NCBI GenBank assembly: GCA_035048485.1
Contig: CM068582.1
Coordinates: 39,649,681-39,713,680 of the forward strand
Direction: 5' to 3'
DNA from: Pteria penguin
Taxonomy: Eukaryota > Mollusca > Bivalvia > Pterioida > Pteriidae
Length of the DNA: 64,000 bases
The notes under the pieces: model-generated
What the model was told of the DNA's origin: nothing
What the model saw: the letters and a program-made list of their open reading frames with translations, nothing else
The model's database searches: none
Shown here: piece by piece, positions 35,701-46,298 of the stretch
Numbering within the stretch: position 1 is the stretch's first letter
Layout: each line of letters begins with the position of its first letter
Translations under genes and position numbers: made by a program

Positions 35701-37425
35701 CTCTTCAACCAAACATCAAATGTTCGAACCCCTTCATGTAGGAGTTGTTAATTCTTCTTTCTTAGTTGATTACAGGTGTGTAATGGTTTCTTTAATGAGA
35801 GAATTTTTCCTTTGAAATGAAGCGAGAAAAAGACCCTGTAAAGTTACAGATACATCATGAAAAATGTTAACAATTTATTAATATTCAATTCAATAATTCT
35901 ACCTGAAATGTATCTGAAGATGACATATCTTTATATTCGGGTATTATGGAGAAAATTGAGCAGCATATTCTCTAAGTTGATATTTCTTCATCTGTTCAGG
36001 TTATAGTCCAGCGGCTCTTAGCTGCTAAAAGTATTTCCCATGCAAAAGGTGCCACATTAATGGCGGGATTTATCAAAATTCTACCTTTATTTATGATGGT
36101 GATGCCCGGCATGATCAGCAGAATTCTATATGCAGGTTAGTTATGTAGTAATACAGCTACATATATATGTATGAACAGAGCTACAATTCCCTTACTATGG
36201 TGATGCCCGTCATGGTCAGCAGAATTCTATATGCAGGTAAGTCATGTAGTAATACAGCTACGTTTGTATGTATGAACAGAGCTACAATTACCTTACTATG
36301 GTTCACTTGCAAAATGCTGGAAAATACATGAATTCGCAGATTTCTTGGTCTTAAAAAATAGAATAAGTGCTTCTAGATAAGACCCAGTGAATACAAGTTT
36401 TCATTGCAGAATGCTTTTATATTAATTGATACTACCGGTATATCTATTTGTTTGCATTAAAATTAATCCGGGTTTGAACCCCCGGGTTGGTTTATATAGT
36501 GTTTGTAAGAAGTCTTATTTTATGGTTTCCTTAGCACGGTATCACTGGAATTTTTGAATATCAATAGCCAAGCAACATAATAAATACTTGGTCTAAATAC
36601 GTCATACTTATACATTTCATATACATTTTATCTATTGAATATGTGAATTGGACGACATAAATATCTATCTGAAACGTGTGACAAGCCTGCATTTAAACAT
36701 CTTCATTGATAGTCTAACAAAATACAAAGCTGCACCATGATCAGTGATTTTACAAACTGTTTCAGATGAAGTGGCGTGTGTGGACCGAGATATTTGTTAC
36801 GAGGTCTGTCAGACGTATGCAGGCTGTACTAACATTGCCTACCCACGGCTGGTACTTGGACTGATGCCGTCCGGTAATCCACTCTTGTTTTTATTGAACT
36901 AGAATACTGTATTCCGAATTCTACATCTACATAGAATAACAACTAAGTGTTAAGTCAGGTTAACGATGCAGCATTAAAAGGACTCTAAAAATGGCTTCCC
37001 AAAATGTAATCGAAACAATTTCAGATCTGCATAATTATATAAATGGTAGTATAATGAAAAAAAAAACCGGTAAGGATTAAACTATTAAACATGTTTGTTT
37101 CCATTCATGATATTAAAAATCGTCTGAATGTCGTCTAAATATCATCTACTTGTCATCTGATTTTACCGTTGGATTTTTGTAGCCCTCTAATTTTAAAGTA
37201 GTTACGAAAATTGTACTTTTTGTCGGTTTATTTGCGCAATAAAGAGAGAAATGCAGTTTTCCCCAATAAATTATGCTTCTGTCAGTATATAGGACGGACA
37301 TGTATAAAGGCAAAAGAGTATTATGTATAAAATTAAAAAGAAAAAATTGGCTCATAATGCGTAATGTTTCATTTACATAGAAATATTGAATAAATAAATA
37401 AATAAATTAAAAAAAAACCAAAAAA

Positions 37426-37480
<55 letters not shown>

Positions 37481-40400
37481 AACAACAAACAAACAAACAA
37501 ACAAAAACCAAAAAAAAAATACCTCGAGAAAATGCACGTAATATATAACGCGATCAAGAAATCATGCAGAAAGAAGGAAAAAATCTAAAAAGATGGTTCT
37601 TCAACGTATCTTTTTTTTTTTAACCCCAATGCAAGTAATTTGTAAAATTGTTCTTATTTTGGTCACATGATACTCATAAGTTTGTATAAATACACATCAT
37701 AATGACATATTATGGTTTTCATGGTTTTCTTGTTAGGTCTCCGAGGTTTAATGATGGCTGTGATGATAGCGGCTTTAATGAGTGATCTGGACTCCATATT
37801 CAACAGTGCCTCTACATTGTTCACTATAGATATTTACGAAAGGATACGGAAAAAGCCGAGCGAAAAAGAGAGAATGATAGTTGGCAGGTAACATGTGAAA
37901 ATGATGATTTAACTAAATATAATATTATACTGACGATAACTTTTTCACTACACATCATCCTGTAGATCAATGTGTCATAATGATACAATACACATAAAAC
38001 ATTTTATAATAACTGCTGTACACTGTGTCTGGGATCATGCCACTTATTTGTCTGTGTCCAGTGTTTACAAGAGTGCCTGGAGACGACGACTGACCATCTA
38101 CAGGTATAGCAGCGAATGTATTTATTGGGATAATACTATGCAGAATTCATTATGGTTTGGTAACAAGAACAACAATAACAAGGTACATAAGAAATATATT
38201 TTCATTTCCTCAATAATGTTGATATCCAAAACAATTTATTATATCGATATATTTAGAATCTTCATCGTGGTCATGATTGCTGCTGCCATCGGTTGGGTGC
38301 CTGTTGTCAAGGAAACTCAAGGTGGCCAAGTTTTCATATATATTCAGGAGATCACAGATTATCTAGCACCGCCATTTGCTGCCGTGTTCCTTCTCGCAGT
38401 TCTTGTTCCCAGAGTTAACGAAAAGGTGCGTCCAAAGTTGTATTGTTACTGTTACCTGGAATAATTATACAATAGTTCTATATTTCATTTCTAAAACTGC
38501 TTACTACGGTCATTTACTATTACCTTTCTCTATGATAAAACAGATTCCGATTGGAATGATTGCTATATTACATTTTTGTTATTTTTAACGCTAATCCCAG
38601 ACAAGCTTAGCTTTTAAAGAAGCTTAGAGTGCAAACCCTGTAGCATTTTAATTGCGAGGAAAATTGTACTTGTGGGTCAATTTAAAATGAAGACCCTTTT
38701 GTATGATGTTAGCTAAGTTGTTGTCTAAACAATAGTTAATACCTCCTTTTTAATGTTTATTTATGTTTTTGCAAATAACTGCACTGATATAGTGGCGCCA
38801 CCTGTCTGGGTGTCTAAGTTGAGATAATTTGTGCACGATCCCATTGTTATTCAGACCTGTCTAGGTCATTGCTTCATAATACTGTCCCTTTCTTTGGACC
38901 CACCAAGATAGGGATCTTGAATTATATTTGTCAACCTATAGCGTGACAAAGGCCTTCTGTAACTTTGTGTCATCCGCAAGACAGATACTGTAGTGAGACA
39001 GAAAATGATAAATCACAAATCCGAACGGACATCCGAACCCGGATCCTCAGATGAGAAGTTCAGTGCGATGCCGCTGAACCAACCAGCTCCTCTATAACAC
39101 TGGATCAATCATTCTCGCACCGGAGATCGACTAATCCCGTTTTTTATCAGTTTATCAGTAATTCTATCCGGAACACTTTGTATCCTTCCGCGCGTCCTCT
39201 GCATTGTTTACAAACAAATTAAACATATTAGATTTTGTGTGTTATCGTTAAATTTAATGTAGAAAAATCCTATCAAAATATAAATTTTCTTCATGCATAT
39301 CATCGTGTTTTATGTTATTGCGACAGACTACTTTTTATTCAATCAGTGATTCGGCTGTCAAAGGAAGTAAACATTAAAACTGGCTACAGCCTACATAGAG
39401 CTGCTGAGGTGCGAGAAAAATAATCAAGCACTAGTTTGACTTCCAGATAGAAAAAGATCAGTCTCGGGCTGGATGAATCAACATATCTCAACCTCGGCTA
39501 ACGCCTCGGTTGAGATTTGTTGATTCATCCAACCCTCGACTGATCTTTTTCTATCTGGAACTCAAACTAGTGCTAGATTCTATTAGTCCCTCTAAATTCA
39601 AATTGATAATGATGTTCATTCCTGAAACCAAATCAAAACAAACAAGGAAACAAAAACTTTTCAATCAAGTTCGTCGTATTTACCCGAAGAGTAATGTTTG
39701 TACGTTATGCACTTTTCTTTTATTATAAGTGACAATGCAAATGAAAAAGGTCCTAGAGCATGCCTATATCTCATTGCTAATATGCGAAGATTGAGAGTGT
39801 TTCTTTAATCAGAATGTTGCTGCAATATACTATCATGGTCAATTGACAAAACAAATAGGAAAAATAAACAGTTATTGCAAAACTTGTTTTAATCCTTTTC
39901 TACTTCCGTAGAGGGCAGGGAACTGATCCTATTTAACTGAGCCATATTAGATCTTTATTTCAGTGTACATGTATATTCGGATTGTAAGCATTTCTCACTG
40001 CTGCATACTTTTTGTGATTATTGTAATATTTCCTGATCATCAGGACAGTAGTTTGCTGAACATCATCATTATAAGTAACTGATGTTTTGATACTTGTAGG
40101 TGTGGCCTAGTGGATGAAGTGCTCGGCTCGTGACCTAGAGGTCCCGGGTTCGATTCCCATCCTGGGCACACCGGTGTTCTCTCTTTCGGATGAGACAGTA
40201 AAATCCGAGGTCCCGTGTCACGTTAAAGATCCCTCACTGTTTCGGGTGAGCCCTTTGCAAAGGTATAAATTTCTCCATATTTCACCATATACGTGAAATA
40301 ATCGTGGAGTGACGTAAAAGAATAATCCATCAATCACTCAATTTGTTTTGGTACTTGTAGGGAGCATTTTGGTCACTGATGCTTGTCTTATTGTAGGTAA

Positions 40401-43116
40401 CTTATGTTTTGGTACTTGTAGGGAGCATTTGGTCACTGGTGCTTGCCTTATTGTAGATAACATGTTTTGGTACTTGTAGGGAGCATTTTGGTCACTGATG
40501 CTTGCTTTATTGTAGGTAACATGTTTTGGTACTTGTAGGGAGCATTTTGGTCACTGGTGCTATCCTTATTGTAGGTAACTTATGCTTTGTTACTTGTAGG
40601 GAGCATTTTGGTCACTGATGCTTGCTTTATTGTAGGTAACATGTTTTGGTACTTGTAGGGAGCATTTTGGTCACTGGTGCTTGCCTTATTGTAGGTAACT
40701 TATGTTTTGGTACTTGTAGGGAGCATTTTGGTCACTGGTGCTTGCCTTATTGTAGGTAACATGTTTTGGTACTTGTAGGGAGCATTTGGTCACTGATGCT
40801 TGCCTTATTGTAGGTAACATGTTTTGGTACTTGTAGGGAGCATTTGTACTTGTATGGAGCATTTTGGTCACTGATGCTTGCCTTATTGTAGGTAACATGT
40901 TTTGGTACTTGTAGGGAGCATTTTGGTCACTGGTGCTTGCCTTATTGTAGGTAACTTATGTTTTGATACTTGTATGGAGCATTTTGGTCACTGGTGCTTG
41001 CCTTATTGTAGGTAACATGTTTTGGTACTTGTAGGGAGCATTTTGGTCACTGATGCTTGCCTTATTGTAGGTAACTTATGCTTTGTTACTTGTAGGGAGC
41101 ATTTTGGTCACTGATGCTTGCCTTATTGTAGGTAACATGTTTTGGTACTTGTAGGGAGCATTTTGGTCACTGGTGCTTGCCTTATTGTAGGTAACTTATG
41201 TTTTGGTACTTGTATGGAGCATTTTGGTCACTGGTGCTTGCCTTATTGTAGGTAACTTATGTTTTGGTACTTGTAGGGAGCATTTTGTTCACTGGTGCTT
41301 GCCTTATTGTATGTAACTTATGTTTTGGTACTTGTAGGGAGCATTTTGGTCACTGATGCTTGCCTTATTGTAGGTAACATGTTTTGGTACTTGTAGGGAG
41401 CATTTTGGTCACTGGTGCTTGCCTTATTGTAGGTAACATGTTTTGGTACTTGTAGGGAGCATTTTGGTCACTGATGCTTGCCTTATTGTAGGTAACATGT
41501 TTTGGTACTTGTAGGGAGCATTTTGGTCACTGGTGCTTGTCTTATTGTAGGTAACATGTTTTGGTACGTGTAGGGAGCATTTTGGTCACTGATGCGTGTC
41601 TTATTGTAGGTAACATGTTTTTGGCACTTGTAGGGAGCATTTTGGTCACTGGTGCTTGCCTTATTGTAGGTAACTTATGTTTTGGTACTTGTAGGGAGCA
41701 TTTTGGTCACTGATGCTTGTCTTATTATAGGTAACTTATGCTTTGTTACTTGTAGGGAGCATTTTGGTCACTGATGCTTGCCTTATTGACGGGCTTGGTG
41801 AGGATGGGATTAGTATTTTACTATCACGACTCCGGAGATTGCCAACGACCCGACCCTAGACCAGACATCCTGAAAAATTTCCATTATATGTATTTCTCAT
41901 TGTTCATTACTTTGATGACAGCTGCGACCGCCATAATTATAAGTCTATGTACAGAAAAACCAACAACGGAGCAGGTAAATTCTGTTATCAAGAGACAGTA
42001 AATTCATATCGTGATATTTCATTTGATATCTGTCTATCATTGTAAGTGATATATGAAAATGATGAGCTTTATCATCCGGATTCAGAAGTTGGCGAAGAAT
42101 TTACGTTAACGAAGAAGTACGTAAGGGCAAACCAAAATACATATATTGATTTTAAACGACATAAACCAGAATTAATGATTAAGCGCTAAAAATGTAGAAC
42201 TTTGAATTACAAATCATAATGAGCTATACGTTTTCCAACTTTCCCTCATCTACAGCTCCACAGAACAACTTGGTGGACGCGTCATCTACCGTATAAAGCA
42301 GAAGATAGAACTTCACCTAAGAACGACAACCCATGTTATCAGACCGAAATGAGCATGAATAATCCTTCTTTTGTCGTCGATGCCAACGATATCAATATCA
42401 AGGTTGATAAGGAAGCAAGTGTTGCCACTATTAGTAGCATACACAATGACACAGGAATAAAGAAATTCCGGGACCCTAACATGAAGGACACAGATAACTC
42501 GTGTAAGGTCATGTGAAATATCTTAAGAGGAATGAGAAAGTCTTGTGTCACTCTATTGATTTTAAAACAGAAGATTACTGGCTAATAATTTTGGTATCGG
42601 CTAGAACGTGAAATACTGTTCTGCAATTTGCTGATAAGTGTTTTAAACGGAAACACATGATACATAACACTTCTTATCCCATTATAAAATAAATGTCAAA
42701 TGCTTACATTATGCTTCTGTGGTCAGACTTGTTTTTACTTTCGCAAATGTTAGAAATCTTCATTACTATAATTAATTCTAGTAAAAGGAAACATTATTTG
42801 AAACAAGTAAACCTCATTAATTGTGCACTTTATATAGTAAGCTGTCGGCTTAAAATGTATGTAAAATCAAAATTTACTTACAGATGAAGATAACTCTTGT
42901 CATGATAAAGCCCTCAGCCTTCTATGTGGACTAAATGCCAAGGAGGATCCAGAGGCCAAGAGGAAGTTTGAAGAGCACTTACGTAAAGTTTCGGAACTTA
43001 AAGAAAACCCGACGGCACGCGTCTGCTTAACTATCGGCCTGATTGTGATTTTATTGTGTGGCGTTTTCCTTTACATATTTTGGTCATTCTGGAGATTGAG
43101 TGAATCGAGAAATTAA
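26750..43116 (+). CDS. SLC5A: SLC5 Na+/solute symporter, SMIT-like, 15 exons
   Basis: Exons: 26750-26872, 27230-27301, 28021-28125, 28493-28552, 29344-29448, 30145-30250, 35072-35152, 35425-35636, 36000-36135, 36766-36873, 37737-37887, 38257-38425, 41756-41974, 42256-42502, 42884-43116. All junctions are GT..AG with matching phases, giving 708 residues, within the family's usual 590-720. The plasma-membrane symporter couples Na+ to sugar or inositol uptake. First TM segment is about residues 24-42 and last about 670-695. Sugar-site equivalents are N74, H79, E98, K298 and Q441 (human SGLT1 N78, H83, E102, K321, Q457). The [13 protein letters not shown] block (383-395) and [12 protein letters not shown] match SMIT1 (SLC5A3) better than SGLT1, so myo-inositol is the likelier substrate; glucose is possible. 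The 550-632 loop is family-variable. Confidence 0.93.
30534..32648 (+). repeat. 34-bp minisatellite, ~62 copies, in SLC5 intron 6
   Basis: Unit GATGTCAGAAGATGTTATAC then AATAAGGAGTGTTG. Variants (AGAAAATG, GGCTGTC, GGAATG, GATGACAG) are not randomly placed: a block with TGTCAAAAAATG at about 31387 and GATGACAG/GTTAGATGACAG at about 31590-31625 recurs at about 31931 and 32130-32170, an offset of about 544 bp (16 units). This is higher-order duplication. I see no resemblance to a neighbouring exon. Confidence 0.95.
33222..33531 (+). repeat. 155-bp tandem duplication in SLC5 intron 6
   Basis: 33222-33376 and 33377-33531 are nearly identical: TAAAGAAGAATCCTATATCA through CATTGAACAATGATCTGAAT. 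One visible difference is GCTGTAAAGC versus GCTATAAAGC. Confidence 0.9.
33752..34190 (-). pseudogene. LINE 3' end fragment (zinc-knuckle region)
   Basis: Minus strand: [20 protein letters not shown] followed by [20 protein letters not shown]. The C-G-x-x-ET-x-x-H-x-L-x-x-C pattern is the C-terminal zinc-knuckle-like block of jockey/CR1-type LINE ORF2 proteins. Only this 3' part is present, as expected for 5'-truncated insertion, opposite in orientation to the SLC5 gene hosting it in intron 6. Confidence 0.65.
34200..35040. other. SLC5 intron 6 remainder; possible old repeat
   Basis: Includes GTGACCTTGACCTTGGAC at about 34645, a phrase common in molluscan repeats (from memory), and an open frame 34646-34897 with no recognisable domain. 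Confidence 0.35.
36096..36297 (+). repeat. 101-bp tandem duplication of SLC5 exon-9 edge and donor
   Basis: 36096-36196 includes the last 40 nt of exon 9, donor GTTAGT (36136) and 60 nt of intron. 36197-36297 repeats it with a few substitutions and donor GTAAGT (36237), nearer to consensus than the first. Using the second donor would retain GGT TAG in frame and stop translation at once, so the upstream donor must serve the functional transcript. Confidence 0.92.
36900..37736. other. SLC5 intron 10 with poly-A tract
   Basis: An A run of about 50 lies at 37427-37479, preceded by AATA repeats and followed by CAAA repeats. It may be the tail of an inserted retroelement, but no body is recognisable. 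Confidence 0.5.
38785..39100 (-). mobile_element. tRNA-derived SINE, second family type
   Basis: On the minus strand GGAGCTGGTTGGTTCAGCGG and GGATCCGGGTTCGGATGTCC form a tRNA-like head with A and B boxes. The body (GTCTCACTACAGTATCTGTC, GGTGGGTCC, GACACCCAGACAGGTGGC) differs from the other SINEs in the window. Located in SLC5 intron 12. Confidence 0.6.
39424..39578. mobile_element. 155-bp foldback element in SLC5 intron 12
   Basis: Arms of about 70 bp: TCAAGCACTAGTTTGACTTC through GATGAATCAACATATCTCAA and its inverse ending GAACTCAAACTAGTGCTAGA. The loop is CCTCGGCTAACGCCTCGG, itself self-complementary. Typical foldback MITE. Confidence 0.8.
40074..41755 (+). repeat. 59/61-bp array of exon-13 acceptor plus exon head
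   Basis: In SLC5 intron 12, 24 tandem copies precede real exon 13 (41756). Each has GGTACTTGTAG followed by GGAGCATTTTGGTCACTGAT and GCTTGCCTTATTG: the real acceptor and first 33 nt of exon 13. Each then continues TAG GTAAC, a stop codon abutting a good 5' splice site. Two unit lengths (59 with GTAACATG, 61 with GTAACTTATG) and GAT/GGT variants tend to alternate, implying dimeric spread. Copy 9 is truncated; copies 10, 12 and 16 have TATG instead of TAGG. A first partial copy is separated from the rest by a SINE at 40100. Confidence 0.96.
40100..40340 (+). mobile_element. tRNA-derived SINE inserted in the exon-13 array
   Basis: Head GTGTGGCCTAGTGGATGAAG (A box) and GGTTCGATTCC (B box) are followed by TTTCGGATGAGACAGTAAAA, AAGATCCCTCACTGTTTCGG and ATACGTGAAATAATCGTGGA, ending in ATCAATCA repeats. 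Array sequence ACTTGTAG lies on its left and TTTTGGTACTTGTAGGGAGC on its right, so the SINE landed inside the first unit. Confidence 0.85.
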
Positions 43117-43251
43117 TTCAAATGGATGGCGTTACAAGTAGTTTACAAGTTTCGGCAACTTGTGATAGAAGTGAAGATACAAGCAATCCTGTAAAATATT
43201 TCAAAAAGGAGAAAACAGAGAACTGTAGCGATTTGTGTATATCTATCTTAC

Positions 43252-43254
<3 letters not shown>

Positions 43255-43334
<80 letters not shown>

Positions 43335-43345
43335 TTATTTATATA
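43255..43345. repeat. TA microsatellite in SLC5 3' UTR region
   Basis: About 37 TA units followed by TTTATTTA. It starts about 140 nt after the SLC5 stop codon. Confidence 0.95.
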
Positions 43346-43416
43346 TATGACCAGAGATAAAACATTACACAGTACATCTTTACACAGTTTAAAAACATGA
43401 CGGTATTTCTAACTAT

Positions 43417-43422
43417 AATAAA
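43417..43422 (+). terminator. possible SLC5 polyadenylation signal AATAAA
   Basis: AATAAA about 300 nt after the stop codon at 43116. It is the first canonical hexamer I noticed downstream; a downstream GT-rich element is not obvious. Confidence 0.4.
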
Positions 43423-43814
43423 CTTTAATAACCCCGGCACGGTACCATCCATTGCGGACGATTTCAGTTTGGCCTTTTACTTTTTCCCATTCACTGATAA
43501 CCCGTCTGGCATGGTGTGGCTTTAAAGTTGTGAGTTTTAGGTGAACCTCAACGGATTTCACATCCTTGCCGTCCTTTTACTGGGTTGTAAGGCCCGTGAT
43601 TTCAACCTGCTTGGACCCTGTTAAAAGAAAATTGCGCTAATTATGTTGTTTGTTTAACGATTTCTATTGTTAGACTCGGACAGGTCAGTAGTACCGATAT
43701 CGATCGTCGATAAATCAATCACGCATCATAACAAAACCTGTCTTAAACAATGTGATTTGACAGTTAAATGAACTGTACAACAATGTTTAGATCGAAATGT
43801 TTGTCGGTAAGTAG

Positions 43815-44094
43815 ATTGATTGATTGATTGATTGATTATTGTTTTACGTCACTCCAATTATTTCACGTATATGGTGACGGCATCTGCCTGATGCATTTCA
43901 TACAAATTTAGACCTTTGCAACGGACCCACCCGAAGCAGTGAGGGATTTTTTACCTGCCACGCATACAGTGACACGGGACCTCGGTTTTTACTGTCTCAT
44001 TCGAAAGACAGAACACCGGTGTACCCAGGGCGGTAGTCGAACCCGGGACCTCTCGAACACGAGCCGAGCACATTATCCACTAGGCCACACCGGC
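43815..44094 (-). mobile_element. tRNA-derived SINE, full copy
   Basis: Minus strand: GCCGGTGTGGCCTAGTGGAT, GGTTCGACTACC, TCTTTCGAATGAGACAGTAA, ATCCCTCACTGCTTCGGGTG and CATATACGTGAAATAATTGG, ending in AATCAATCAATCAATC. Same family as 57178 and 40100. Confidence 0.88.
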
Positions 44095-44139
44095 TTTTGT
44101 CGGTAATTAGTATTCATAGTAGATGTATACTGACCCTCT

Positions 44140-44900
44140 TCGTGCATGGTCCATTTATCACAACTGATAGGCACTCTATAAACTACATATATCATAACTG
44201 ATAGGCAATCTGTAAACTACATATATCATAACTGATAGGCAATCTATAAACTACATTTATCACAACTGATAGGCAATCTATAAACTACATATATCATAAC
44301 TGATAGGCAATCTATAAACTACATATATCATAACTGATAGGCAATCTATAAATTACATATATTATAACTGATGGGCAATCTATAAACTAATATATCACAA
44401 CTGATAGGCAATCTATTAACTACATATATCATAACTGATAAGTAATCTTTAACTGAATATATCATAAATGATAGGCAATCTATTAACTATATATATCATA
44501 AATGATAGGCAATTTACAAACTATATATAGCATAACTGATAGGTAATCTATAAATCATATATCATAATGAAAGACAACCTATAAACTATATATCATACGT
44601 TATTGGTGATCTATAAACATATATCATAACTGATAGGCAATTTATAAACTACACATATCACAACTGATAGGCAGTCTATAAACTTCTACTATCAAAACTA
44701 ATAAGTAGTCTGTAAACTATATATATGAAGACTTGATAGTCAGCCTATGAACAACATACATGTATATCATAACTGATGGCAATCTATAAACTACATATAT
44801 CAAACGAGATATCCAATTGATAAACTATATATATATATATCAAGATTTGATAGTCAACCTATAAACAATATATATATTATAACTGATAATTAATCAATAA
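44140..44900. repeat. degenerate ~35-bp minisatellite, ~20 copies
   Basis: Unit ATCATAACTGATAGGCAATC followed by TATAAACTACATAT. Copies are regular at 44160-44340 and decay to the right with indels and substitutions, indicating an old array. Confidence 0.88.
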
Positions 44901-45750
44901 AATCTGATAACTCTGGATTTCAAAGAGTAGTGGCTCCTCACACTTTGATTCGATTTCAGACTCTGCAGCTATTTTTGACTATTAAAATATCGTAGTAGAA
45001 ATGAGTCTTTTTCTACGAATAGCTTCCATATTGTAGACAAAATCAGAAACTAAAAGACATAGATTACACGTAAACTGAGTTGTGTCTCTTTCACTGAACG
45101 CGATTCCTACTACTAAATGCTCGGTAGGTAGGTGTGTAAAATATTTTTATCACCACCTGCACGTGCAGAAGTCTATGTATCACTGAACATAACCAAACGG
45201 CCACTCGGATACGAGCACATATGACAATGGAATTACTTCTAACGTTTTTCATTTCAATGTAACGTTGTGTGAGTTATTACATATGTTTCAATGAACAATA
45301 CTTCGGTGAAAATGAAAAGACGACAATTCTAACACTCTGTATCAACATAAATATAATTTTCTTGGAAAAATAAAAGGACAATGAATAATATTAAGAGTCT
45401 AGTCTGAGGAATATAGGGTAATGACTGACATAGAAATTACATGTATATCTCTGCCGTGGAATACATGTTTCATTATCAATATTTCATTTCTTTTTTATAT
45501 GTATTTACATTTTATATAAAATAAATAAAAGAAGGAAGAAAGAGCTGGGTTTCCAAGATGAATTAAGATCTTGATCTCACCTTAAAAATGTGATATTTCA
45601 TGTTACTCCAATGTTGTGAAGGGAAATTTTCTGTGTAAAACGTTTAAAAATCTCCAAACTTTTTATCCCTTTAGATTAATCTAACAAAACATTTCAGTTA
45701 CTTCATATGCATAATACACATACAAAATAATGTTTTTGCAGTAACAATAT
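44901..45750. other. no gene recognised
   Basis: AT-rich spacer. I see nothing to name. Confidence 0.4.
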
Positions 45751-45756
45751 CGAGTC

Positions 45757-45950
45757 CCAATGGTGGCTCGTATGTGTCCTATGTTAGGAAAGAGACAGTA
45801 AAACCGAGGTCCCCATGTCAAGACATTGGCAAGCACGTATCCTTCACTGTTTCTTCTAGGTCCATGGCATAGGTGTAAATTTCTTTTCAGTGCATCAAGC
45901 AGATGCCATTACTATGCAGGAGAATCTGGGCGTGACGTTAAAAATCCCCC
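45757..45950 (+). mobile_element. SINE copy lacking its tRNA head
   Basis: AAGAGACAGTAAAACCGAGG, ATCCTTCACTGTTTCTTCTA, GCATCAAGCAGATGCC and GGGCGTGACGTTAAAAAT match the SINE body at 57270-57430. The tRNA-like head is missing or unrecognisable. A C/A-rich tract follows to about 46040. Confidence 0.65.
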
Positions 45951-46252
45951 CAAAACTCAAAATACCCAAAAATCCAAACCAAACAAACACCCCAATGAAA
46001 AACAAGAATCCCAAAACAAACACACACCCCAAATAATATACAATTAACCTCAGAAAACCAATACACACAACGCTGAAACAAACAAGTACCTCTATTTGTA
46101 AATATAGACAAAAGTGTCACGGTGTACGATACTGTGATGGTGCATTTTACGCAGCGGCATAATCTCAGGTACCATGATGTGGACGCACTATCAAGACCCG
46201 GGATTTATGAACCAACTTGTGGAAAGAATGGACAAAACCCGGAAGCTTCGGG

Positions 46253-46257
<5 letters not shown>

Positions 46258-46298
<41 letters not shown>

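Noticed and set aside
37970..38464. A 164-codon open frame as a separate gene
   Set aside because: It reads through SLC5 intron 11 into exon 12 and out past its donor; the protein-like part is only 38257-38425.
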